From contig OX485805.1 in the NCBI GenBank assembly GCA_950295325.1, positions 6,698,501-6,762,500 of the forward strand: a DNA stretch of 64,000 nucleotides. The letters run 5' to 3'. Positions 21,416-31,306 of the stretch are shown here, piece after piece (the first letter of the stretch is position 1; every line of letters starts with the position of its first letter). The translations under genes and the position numbers were made by a program. The DNA comes from Polytrichum commune (Eukaryota > Streptophyta > Polytrichopsida > Polytrichales > Polytrichaceae). The notes beneath the pieces were generated by a model. It saw only the letters and a list, made by a program, of their open reading frames with translations, had not been told where the DNA came from and did no database searches.

Positions 21416-24284
21416 TGTAGATAGGCTTTTAGATTGGGTTCCAATTAAGAAAACCACACAGGGAAGGCCAAATGAGTGTCAGGGGTTGCATCTAGGGATC
21501 ACCATTGAGTTAATTGATAGATTACAAGAGAATTAAGATGTATTTAGGACAACAAACACAGGGAAAAAGACTTCTAGAGTGAGTTTTAGGATTGATTTAA
21601 TTAAGGTTGAGGGTCACTCACAGCAGTACATGCAATTGATCAGTCACTCCCTCACAACCCACTCTCATCAGTAACATCACTCTTATAATGTGTTTTGCAA
21701 TTCAGGGAGTCACAGCTCAGCCATAGACATTTAAGTACGCCATAGTCTCAGAAACCCAAGGCAAAAACTCCTTGAGGTGAACCATAGTCTCTTCAGTAAA
21801 GTAGCCAAGTATCAAAAGGCCACACCACAGTTAGTAAGGATATCATGTTCCCAATTGACTCCTCCTATGGTTAAGTGATGGATTTAATTAAATTAGATAT
21901 AGACCACAGTAATGAATTATTTCCTTAGTCAGTTTTAGACTTAACACTATCTCAGTGGAATTGAATGCATTAAAATAAATTATTAAAATAAACAAAAGTC
22001 TAACGTGTGACAGTAACCTAGTGACCGAGGCTAGAACCGAACCGAACAGAGCCAGGACCGTAAGAGTCTAATCGCAGGACCATAGTCTACACAGCACGGC
22101 CATAGTCTAGTCACCAGTAACAGTCACAAGTAACCAGTGTCAAGTCACGTCTGAAAGGTAGGGCCATAGTCTGAGTAACCAGTAACCCGTAACCAGTAGC
22201 CAATCACCAGTAACCAGTCAACGTCTTGTTCTCGGACTTGGAGGTGGCTGCTTTTCCTTATATGCTTGCCTTCCTCTTCTCACCCAAACGATATGGGTTA
22301 AAGGGCAGCTTAGTTCCCTCTCGCGCGACTCCTTCTTCGTCTACACCCGGCTTCTTCTTTTTCTCCGCCAGGCTCCTTCCTTCACAGACTCCTCGCGATT
22401 GCTTCGACGTTCCTCAGCTCTGCATTCCCTGACAACGATTCACAAATCCTTTGACTCGCTGTCACACCTCCTACTATGTTTCGGATTTGAACGGGAATTT
22501 AACATCGCTCCTCCTCAATCAATTGAAGCAAAAACTACATAACAGAATTACTTGCGGAAATCATCAGTTTGAGTCTCCATAGAATTTCTGCAATCTCTCT
22601 CGAGGTCTGGATTACACGGAGAAGACCATCTTCCTCGCTGAAATTCGAGCCAAGCTCTAAACCAAATACTACAAGATTCCTTTTCGGAACTCCGAATACA
22701 AAAAAAAAAAAAATTACAGGTGCTTTCTGCTTTTGGATCAAGCCACGTGAGAGCAAATCATTACTGGTTGGCTTCCCGAGCTCTCGGACACTCCTCGGAT
22801 TGAACTCTTATAGGTGGAATTATTCGCCGGGGGGATTTCACATGTCATTTCCCCTTACACCTCACTATCAGAAAGCGACGGGTGAAATTTCATCTTCTTT
22901 CCCTGATGTCAGTTTCGACTCCTAATCGTATCAATCTCAAAACATAGGAGAATTCAAACCTGTACTAATTCATACAAGGACGTATCAGCCCAGAAATCCT
23001 TACATAACTCCTCTCATATGGATATACACTATTCTCGCTCTCTCTTTTATCCACAGAGTTGTGCCACCGGATGCTTACTCAGATTGAATTTGGTAGAACT
23101 GGGACATAAAATTATCCTCGTGGAATTTCACATTCCTCATTCCTCACGAACATAAGTAATCTCAGGGAAATTGTGAGGTTTAAACTATTTCCCACAGTAT
23201 TGCCTCAGACAATCCTCAGATAAGGATACAGGGAATTAGCTCCTGTCACAAATGTTCAATTTCAACTTGCACCTTTATACAAATTTTCAAAGAGATGACA
23301 AAGTGTCTCTCCATCGTCCATCATGAAGTCACATTAGATAGATTAAAACTAATCCAACCATTTCACATGGTCGAATCCACACTGAAGAGATGAATTTCAC
23401 ATTCACCCGATTTTGACTTAATAAGTTTCCACTTTGGACTTACATTCCAATTACAGGTTTCACACCCCCAAATTTACTTGTCCCTCATCCAGGGTAAATG
23501 CACATCAATTCACAAGAGAGATTAATACTTCGATGTTCCGATATTAATTAATAAAACATGATGTGCACAATTCAAAGGCTTCACGCCAAAGGTGATTATC
23601 TCAGAGAGACTTTTAGCCACTGTAAATTATTTGTCGCTCCCTTTCTCGAGAGGACTCCTGTACTTTAGTCACGGTAGAACTTCACATTCAAACTCGGTGA
23701 CTTATAAACTTTCACGATTAAGTTCGCACAACGAACAACTTACTTCTTTCACAGAAGGAAGATGACACAAATTTCCTGGACTTTTCTCAAGCCAGAAAGA
23801 GACACTTTGAATCAACAAATTCTCAACGAACACAAGTACAATCGGATTCACTCTTCACACATAGAATTGGTAAAATAGCTTCACGCTGATATATTATGTA
23901 AAGTGAGATATACACACAAAAGGGCTTCACACCCAAGCTTAGGAGCGCTGAAAAGTATGCACCCACATGAGACTCTCTTCTCGAGAAGACTCCCCTTTCC
24001 CCTCTCCTTCTTCTTCTCTATACCCCCTGAGCTAACTTCCTTGTCTCTTGGGGCCAGATTTCATGAGGCTCTTCGACTTGGTCACATGTCTATTGCCCTG
24101 CCCAAAAGACTCTTCCTCTTGGGATCTGTTTCATATGAACTAAATGTTTCACCCTTAGCTCATTTCGGATAATTGGTCACTAATGACTTACTTTAACGTC
24201 CATTTCACATTCTGAGTGCCAATATGAATTCACATCCTATCAAAATTCTAAAATGACTATTCTGAGACCAAAAATTGTACCACA
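21416..24284 (-). repeat. 5' LTR of the inner element
   Basis: Same 2,869 bp sequence as 4609-7477; expected to carry the element promoter, reading leftward. The PBS lies three bases inside its left edge. Confidence 0.97.
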
Positions 24285-24289
24285 GGCGT
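24285..24289. repeat. Target-site duplication GGCGT, right copy
   Basis: Five bases directly after the CA of the right LTR. Five bases is the usual Ty3/Gypsy duplication size. Confidence 0.95.
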
Positions 24290-25207
24290 CATGAACCCAT
24301 GTCTCGAAAGAGCAAAGTGGGATCCAAGTCGGGCGGGACTTGGCATCACCCCCGTGCGATCGAGACGTGGCTTAACAAAGGAAAGCCATCTCGGAGTGGC
24401 AACCGAGGCAACTTAGTAGAAGCGTTGAGGTCCAACCTAGTTGTGTCAAAATGATAGAGTTAGGCTAGTGGAGCCTAACTTGGGTGGCCCCAAAGGAAGG
24501 GTCACCCAAGTAAGTCTCAAAGTAGGTGAGTCTAGTGTAGTTTAGGTCCTTGGACAAGATGTCCGGGGTTTTCCTAAACGGACCACCTAGGATCGACACC
24601 TTTGAGACTTTGCCAAATTTGAAGATGCATTGTGGGGGTAGCGCCCTAAAGAAAACACAATGCCACACCAAGAGAGGATGGCAACTTGAGAATTGGTGTG
24701 CCCGACTATAAGTATAGTCGATGAGGGCATCGACTCCATTTGGTGGGGGTGAGTGTCGCGCACCTCTCCATGAGGAGTGCCCGCAACACCATGGGCACAA
24801 GGGGGACCCCGGAGTGACACCCGGGACTTGTGACGCCATTGGTGAGAGGGACCAAGTGATCCTAATGTGGGTGAGGGCCCCGGGCGTTTAGAACGCCTCC
24901 CACCCACAAAGACTAGGAGTCATGAGGGTAAAGCCATAAGCTATGAGTAGCTTATGGCGTCCCGATTCTAGAATGCTAAAGAACACCTCAATCTGAGGTG
25001 TGAGCTAGGAGATATGGCACTTTGAGTGGGATGTTGTCCCGGGACAGCGCCCTGGAACAGCAGGGGCCTGGGAGTGGCTCCCGGGACTGCAAAGGTTTAA
25101 ACAGGCATAACTTCCTCAATACTTGCCTGAATAGGGCAAGTGAGGTGTCCATAGGGATCTACGTGAAATGTAGATGACGATAGAGTGGTTGGTTGTTAGA
25201 TTCACAG

Positions 25208-25810
25208 ACCGCACGTGGAAGTTATGAAGGTCTGAAGCTGCAGGGAGGCTTCTAGACCCAGCGGCTAAGGGAAAATGTCTACTTGGCCCCAACTCTTGGT
25301 AGAGAGACAAAAGGAATGTTGACGGTGGGGGAGGGGCCCCGCCAAAAGTCCTAGAGGCTTATATGGGTGAGGCGGCTTTGCCGACCGACCCCCCCGGAGC
25401 ATACTTGGCAATGTGCTCCGGGTGGTTGTAGTGTTGTCCTAGCAACACTATGACCAAGTAGGGAGTGGACTTCCATGGATGGAAGTCCACCTTAGCGATG
25501 GGTTACCTACCGCACGTGGAAGTTATGAAGGTCTGAAGCTGCAGGGAGGCTTCTAGACCCAGCGGCTAAGGGAAAATGTCTACTTGGCCCCAACTCTTGG
25601 TAGAGAGACAAAAGGGATGTTGACGGTGGGGGAGGGGCCCCGCCAAAAGTCCTAGAGGCTTATATGGGTGAGGCGGCTTTGCCGACCACCCCCCCGGAGC
25701 ATACTTGGCAATGTGCTCCGGGTGGTTGTAGTGTTGTCCTAGCAACACTATGACCAAGTAGGGAGTGGACTTCCATGGATGGAAGTCCACCTTAGCGATG
25801 GGTTACCTAC
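25208..25810. repeat. Tandem duplication, two units of about 300 bp
   Basis: CCGCACGTGGAAGTTATG begins both units (25209 and 25510) and GGTTACCTAC closes both (25501 and 25801). I see only a few substitutions and one single-base indel between them. It lies within the outer LTR. Confidence 0.9.
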
Positions 25811-25993
25811 TAAGGGGAAAGAGTCCCGAATGCATGTGTAGGAGGATTTGGTGACCAAATATGGGATTGAAGGTCCGCGGTTTTGAAAGCTAACCATGCA
25901 TGTGCGTGGGATGTGCAGGTTAGCGCTCGGGACACTTGCTAGAGTTGGAAAGCGATTGAGCTAAGTGGAGAAAAACTAGCAAGGGTCGCGACA

Positions 25994-26689
25994 GTGCTAG
26001 ACCTCAACGGGGTCCTTGTCCAGTGCGTGCATTGTCCGAGGGTCCCCACGGTGCCTTTCTGCAAGCCCGAGGACGCCAACTACGATGGACCCCCCGCGTA
26101 CATCAAAAGCAAGCTAGTGTACCTCCGCCCGTCCCTTCGGCGCTTCCTACAGGTCGCCCTATCCAAATGGTGGGTGATCATTTGGAGCTCCATGAAGTCC
26201 GAGAATACCCAGGCCGTCGTGGAGTTCATCTTCAAGGGACTCCAACCCCCGTGCTTGGTCCTAGGACAGGATTCTTGTAAAACATTGTACACCCCCGAGG
26301 GCAGGGTTGTGAAGAAGCCCAACAACCCCGCCGTAAACCAATTTCTTAAGGTCTTGAAGCCAGTCGTATGGGACCAACGTCCGACCATGGTCGGCTGTCC
26401 CTACGACGTTCGCCCCACCCGTGACAACACGTTGATGGTGGATGACAACGCTTCCAAAAACATTTTGAACCCGACCTCCAACTTCATAGTTTGCCCCACG
26501 TGGACGGTCGAGAAGGTCCGAGACCGCTTTTTGTTAGACCTATTTAAGTACATTCAAACGCTCGTGGGGAGCGGACTACCCGTGCCCCGGTTCCTTAGTT
26601 GTAATCCGATAGGCGAAAGATACATGGATCCGAAGGACTATATGTACAGAGAGTTGTACGCTCACGCGAAATATAATAAACTCATTTGA
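25994..26689 (+). pseudogene. FCP1/NIF-like HAD phosphatase exon, 5'-severed copy
   Basis: 231 codons, uninterrupted, about three quarters identical to the exon at 36730-37425. It keeps the HAD motifs: DLNGVLV at the start, WSSM (about 57), and NTLMVDD (about 145). The family (FCP1/SCP-type) dephosphorylates protein serines, classically the RNA polymerase II tail; here the second aspartate of DxDx(T/V) is Asn, as I recall for some plant relatives. Homology with the intact copy stops exactly at 25994, the end of the outer LTR. The upstream coding sequence was therefore separated by the retrotransposon and should lie beyond the window. The absence of stops suggests recent loss. Confidence 0.8.
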
Positions 26690-26800
26690 GATACTACATG
26701 GTGTGCCATTGTGTGTGATATATTATGCCTCAATTGTATATCGATTTTCACATGCTCCCCCCTCCCCTTGGGTTTTGTTTTGTTTCCTTTTTTGCGCCAG

Positions 26801-27610
26801 CGTTTGGAGCCCTCGATTGAGATCGTCAGCGAATCAAACTTGGGGAGCTTCTTCTACGAGACCGTCTACGATGCCGCGTCCACCATCGACTACTCCAAGG
26901 AGCCTCTTGACGCCGGCGTCGTCGATAGCCCCCCACCCAAGCAAATCTTCCGGCGATCTGCGTCCCCGTCACCGCTCAAAGGCATAAATCGCAAATGCGT
27001 CCGGACATCCCCCTCTCGGCCCGGCGGCAGTAGTACACCTCAACGGCGGCTGCGGATGGACGCTCGGCCTACGAAGAGTGGAACCCTTCCTATTCCTTTG
27101 CGGGATGCCTTGCCCCTCCTCGCCAACTCCGACGGGAACGCCCCCGGTGACAAGGTGAACTCCCCCCCCCCCCAAAAAAAAACATGGTTATCCGCGCATT
27201 ACAATCATTTTGCACTTAAAAAATGAACGTGTGACACGTTTGGGTCTTCCTCCCTAAACTAACACATGTGTTCTTGCATTGACGCGTTGCAGGTTGCTCC
27301 CACCCGTAAACCTATGCGGTCTAGTACGTCCATCGAGTTGGAGCGTTTCTACTCCATGACCAGAAATGCAAGACAGTCCACTTCATCGTATTCGAATTCT
27401 TCGTCGTATACTTCGGGCGGCCGACGGAATCCCAAATGTGTTATTGATGGCGTTCACCCCAAGAATGGCTATAGTCGCGGGGCGGAGATTTTCAGGAATG
27501 TTGAAGCAATGCGAGCAAAAGAAGCCGCAGCAAAAGAAAAAGAGGCAAAAGAAAAAAAAGTAAAAGAAAATGAAGCAAAAGAAAAAGAGGTAGTCTCCGA
27601 GGCTAGATAG
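26801..27610 (+). pseudogene. Downstream exons of the severed FCP1-like gene
   Basis: Exon 26801-27154 follows a strong acceptor (TTTTTTGCGCCAG) and encodes RLEPSIEIVSES…, Ser/Pro-rich. It ends at AAG/GTGAAC. Exon 27293-27610 follows GTTGCAG and encodes VAPTRKPMRSS…, ending in a Lys/Glu/Ala-rich tail. Both junctions are phase 0. Both exons have close copies at 37595-37948 and 38095-38391. How they connect to the phosphatase exon, which ends in a conserved TGA, is unclear. Confidence 0.6.
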
Positions 27611-29750
27611 GCCATAGTAGGCGTAGGGTTTTGGGCCATAGGCAAGAACATTTTGGGTCGCACTATCCAATGGATGTGTGGTGTTAGCATGCTATGCATT
27701 TTACATGCCACACTTTGTATGTTTTTTTTTGCAATAATATAAGTGTCACATGATTTCCCCTTCCATATGGTCTAAGTTTTGGATTGCCCTACCTAAACCA
27801 TCACAAATATGAGTTTGGAATATTTTGTATGTTATATTATATTGGTTCACATATTTCCCCTTCAATATGATCTATGGTTTGGATTGCCCACCCTAAACAA
27901 TCCCAAATATTGAGTTATTAATGGGGTTCTTGTTCTAAACACCCGCTTCAAAGTGTTCGCATCTTACAACTTTCTCCAATATGTGTTCCATTTATCCTTG
28001 TTCTTATTTCTGTGAATGTCTCAAAATGCCCAAAAAGTCTCAATTTAACGAATATAGTGTTATTTCATGTTGTGCTTCTCCGATTTACTCTTATATCATA
28101 ATCTATATATTAAATATATCGTGAACCATGGTTTATTGGCGACTTTGCGATTCATCAAAGTCACGATCTCACAGAATCATGTACTTAAAACTTGCGCATG
28201 TTAGTATTTTCAAATAAGGATCATGCATTTCAAAACCCTTACAAAATGTAGTTGGGGAAGGTATTCATTTAATAGGCTCCACACTCACGTATTCTAAATT
28301 GTTCCACATGTTGGGGGGTGTGGGACCCCTTTTTGATTCATTCAATATCGTGTGAGTTGTTGGCATCATTGGTAAAGTCTAGATGTCAATGATTACATCG
28401 TTAAATATCACGCAATTGTATGGTTTTCCTAACATGGTCAAACAAAAGAGAAACCAATGCCTTCAATGTGTTTGGAAAATTTAGGGTATGGTGTCATGTA
28501 TGTAGGGGTTAAGTATTAGTTTAGCATAAAGTTTTGTTGTAAGAATGCATTGGCTATATAAATGGTTAGTTTTGTAGAATAACACATTTTATGTAGCACC
28601 TTAGTGTACTCCAGAGTTCAAGTTACATACTATTTAAGGGCTTTATGTTGGATGAACGAGAGGTGCACTTGTGCACTTCATAATTATGTCTTGCTATAAC
28701 TTTTTACCGACATTATCGTTTTTTACCAACTAAGTCAGATCATAATCTTTCGTGTGCATACTACCTACTTAAGTTATTTGGATGAAAAAAATACTTTCTA
28801 TTAAATGTTACAGAAATGTGTAGCTCCGAATGGTAACCCACACTAATTAGAGAAAATAGTCTAGTGGATTAGGAAATGATCACAAGCACAAGGGATTGAA
28901 ATCTTGAGAAACTTGTACAAAAGCTTTGGTGGGGTGCGAGGTGGGGGTGGGGGCCATTTTATACATCATAGTAGAGTTATACATGAAGTCTTGGATCAAA
29001 CTTAGGTTTGAGAATATAACCATAAAGTCATCCAATTATTTCAAGGGCTTAGAACCATATTTATTGTAAGACCAGAACAACATAGTCTAATGTTTGGGTC
29101 GTCCTACCTAAACCATCACAAATTAACGAATAAAGTGATTAATACAAATGCAGCCTAAAAAATAAGTGACTTAGCCTATAAAATTTTGAAAGTGTAGGAC
29201 AAAGAGCCTATGCACAATTTAAGAACATAGGATATCAACCTATGTGATAAAAAACATTTAGGAAAGTTTACATACAATTTGTTTGAAAGAGAGTATTTTG
29301 GCCATTCATCCTTCTTCAAATTAGGAAATTAGTTGGCCTAAGTACATATCTTTAGGCTATATCTTAGGAAGAGTAGAGGTTGAATAAGAAGATGGTGAGG
29401 ACTTTCACCCTTGAACTCATTTGAATTTTAGCAACCTTTCATAACTTATAATCAACGCTTTAAAAAACAGATGGTTAATCCTTGGCCTTCAAATGTGGTG
29501 AAAGGCTTAGCCAGGTTCAATTCCTGCCAAGGATACGACTTAGTACTCAAATTTCGAATTTAAAACCTACAACATTAAAAGATATGAAGGATTTTAACCT
29601 ACTAAAAATTAGTTTTGAAGGCAATTGGCGGGTAACTTAAAGGCTCAAAAGGTTTTCAACTTACAAAAATTTGATATTGTAGTATGCAACCTATGCCATG
29701 AGGGAAATAGCCTATGCCTTTTTAAAGAGGTAGGCCCGCTAAGGGTTTAG
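27611..29750. other. Intergenic, AT-rich; 27611-28068 copied at 38400-39029
   Basis: No gene seen. The first 450 bases are the 3' flank of the duplicated gene; homology ends in TATAGTGTTATT (28068; 39029). Degenerate forms of the gene's palindrome occur (about 27776-27800, 27868-27892, 29092-29114). Confidence 0.7.
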
Positions 29751-30564
29751 AGTCGGGCTTTCGAATTTAGGGTTCCCTATATCCCTATTCCCGTGGGTGC
29801 CCTAATCCTGTGGGCACCCTATTCGCGCGGTTGGGGGCCAATTCCCGAGGCAAACAAAACCCCAACCGTCACAAATTTTCGTTCTTTCTCTCTTTCTGTC
29901 TGCGCCAAGCATACGCTCCGCGCCTCGCTTGGAAGCGCAGCTTTCACGAAGCGGCGTGGCGATTCAGGCTGGGCGTAGCTTTTAGATCGCTTTCTCCCGC
30001 ATTTTGTTTGTTTTTCCTTCTTCTCTTTCTCTCCTTTCTCTTGCGAGGACAATAGAATAGCACTTCTGCAACCTTTGAAGTTAGGAAGAGTTTAGAAAAA
30101 ACCAGAAACACACGGAGGAAGGTTTTAGGGCGTGAGGGTGAAGGAAAGAGTAGGAAGAGTTGTTGGAAGAGTGTTGGAAAGTGTTGGAAGAGAGTTGGAA
30201 GAGTGTCTAGGAGTTCTTGTGAGATTCGGGAGTGTTTGTGAGGTGCAGGTTTTGTGAGTTTGTGTTGTTTTAGGTTTGTTTGATAGATTTAACAGTTTTT
30301 TGTGAGATTCAGGACTCAGGAGTGGTTATATCTTTGAGGTTTTGGGAGTTTGTGTTGTTTAAGGAGTGCTTGAGAGATTTCGAATTCGTTTAAGAGGTAT
30401 AGTAGTTGTGTGTGAGATTCAGGAGTTGGTTCAGAGGTTCAGGAGTTGGTTCAGAGATTCAGGAGTTAGTTGAGAGATTCAAGAGTTTTTTGAGAGAATT
30501 TACAATTATTTGGAAGCCACAGATCCAGATCTACTCCAAAGTGTCTGCAACACATCTTTGAAAG
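29751..30564 (+). promoter_or_regulatory. Probable promoter/5' UTR exon of the DGQH-FCP1 gene
   Basis: A pyrimidine-rich stretch (29879-30050) is followed by purine/T-rich sequence with repeats of GTTGGAAGAGTG and AGATTCAGGAGTT (30150-30490). It ends at a good donor (TTTGAAAG/GTATTG, 30564/30565). An acceptor lies directly before the ATG at 31307, implying a non-coding first exon and intron 30565-31306. The transcription start cannot be placed. Confidence 0.4.
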
Positions 30565-30683
30565 GTATTGTGTTTTCTTATATCCACAATGTGAGATGGT
30601 TAATTCATGGTTTGTAGCATACACAACGCATAAGCATTGTATATGCTTCATGCCAAGTTTAAAATATATAATAAAATAATAAT

Positions 30684-31279
30684 GTTTGGGGAGACGACCC
30701 AAACACAGCCTCTGGTTTGGGTCGATCGACGCAAACGCAGCCTCTGGTTTGGGTTGATCGACCCAAACATATACTCTTGTTTGGGTCGATCGACCCAAAC
30801 ACAGCCTCTTGTTTGGGTCGTCCGCCCTAAACATGTCCTCATTTTGGGACCCTGACCCCTAAAGAAAGCCACATGTCTGTGAACCTAAACACAAAACAAA
30901 GCCTCATGTTTGGGTCGTTCGACCCAAACATGGCCTCATGATTGGGAACCTAAACCCAAAACAAAGCCTCATGTTTGGGTCGCCCGACCCAAACACGACG
31001 TCTGAACAAGAAAAATATCAAAAAATCCTTCAAATGCCCATAATTGAAATTGATGAAATCATGTACATACACATATATTATACTAAATACACACAAACTC
31101 TCTAACGAGGAACCATCATAGGTCTATTTCAGCACACAAGGAGCACGAGCCACCAAGTGTTCAAGGTTTCGGTCGATCGACCCAAACCTTGGATTCGGGG
31201 TGGTCAATAAAATACATTTGTTCCATTTTCACCAAATGTTAAATGCATTGTTGACTACTTTGGGTCGATCGACCGAAAC
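30684..31279. repeat. Palindrome cluster in the 5' UTR intron (9 copies)
   Basis: Copies start at 30684 (degenerate), 30715, 30747, 30779, 30811, 30908, 30973, 31166 and 31258. Arms are GTTTGGGTCG and CGACCCAAAC around two variable bases (AT, TC, TT, CC). Spacing is irregular, with CAGCCTCTGG-like spacers in the first four. Confidence 0.92.
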
Positions 31280-31306
31280 TAATAGTTTCATTTTTTGGAC
31301 TTACAG

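Larger units (their letters stand above)
4609..24284 (-). mobile_element. Complete nested Tat/Athila-like Ty3/Gypsy retrotransposon, 19,676 bp
   Basis: Two direct repeats of exactly 2,869 bp (4609-7477 and 21416-24284) bound it. In element orientation they begin TGTGG and end CTACA. A perfect 5 bp target duplication GGCGT flanks it (4604-4608 and 24285-24289). PBS and PPT lie next to the correct LTRs for minus-strand orientation. Order in element sense: 5' LTR, PBS, broken leader ORF, gag-pol polyprotein, a 500-codon ORF, a 378-codon ORF, PPT, 3' LTR. RT block FMDGFSGYN, FLDD catalytic box, tRNA-Asp-like PBS and no chromodomain fit the Tat/Athila side of plant Ty3/Gypsy. The equal LTR lengths and the lack of differences where I compared them point to a recent insertion. 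Confidence 0.95.
1..25993 (+). mobile_element. Outer Ty3/Gypsy chromovirus, 5' truncated by window edge and interrupted by a nested element
   Basis: The window opens inside gag; pol follows on the plus strand, then a polypurine run (AGTGGGGGAGAGA, 4265-4277) and an LTR starting TGTTAG at 4278. That LTR is broken at 4608 by the inner element and resumes at 24285. I place its end at 25993 (…GCGACA) for two reasons: it gives TGT…ACA termini, and the next base begins sequence homologous to a host gene (36730 onward). The LTR would then be about 2.0 kb, including a 300 bp internal tandem duplication. The 5' LTR and 5' target duplication lie outside the window. The chromodomain and order protease-RT-RNase H-integrase place it among chromoviruses, probably Tekay/Del-like (inference). 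Confidence 0.85.
24285..25993 (+). repeat. 3' LTR of the outer chromovirus, right fragment
   Basis: Continues the LTR after the second GGCGT (24285-24289). It contains no convincing ORF; the frames seen here are on both strands, short and mutually overlapping. It includes a tandem duplication of about 300 bp (25208-25508 and 25509-25810). It is taken to end at 25993 (ACA) because host-gene homology begins at 25994. Confidence 0.7.
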
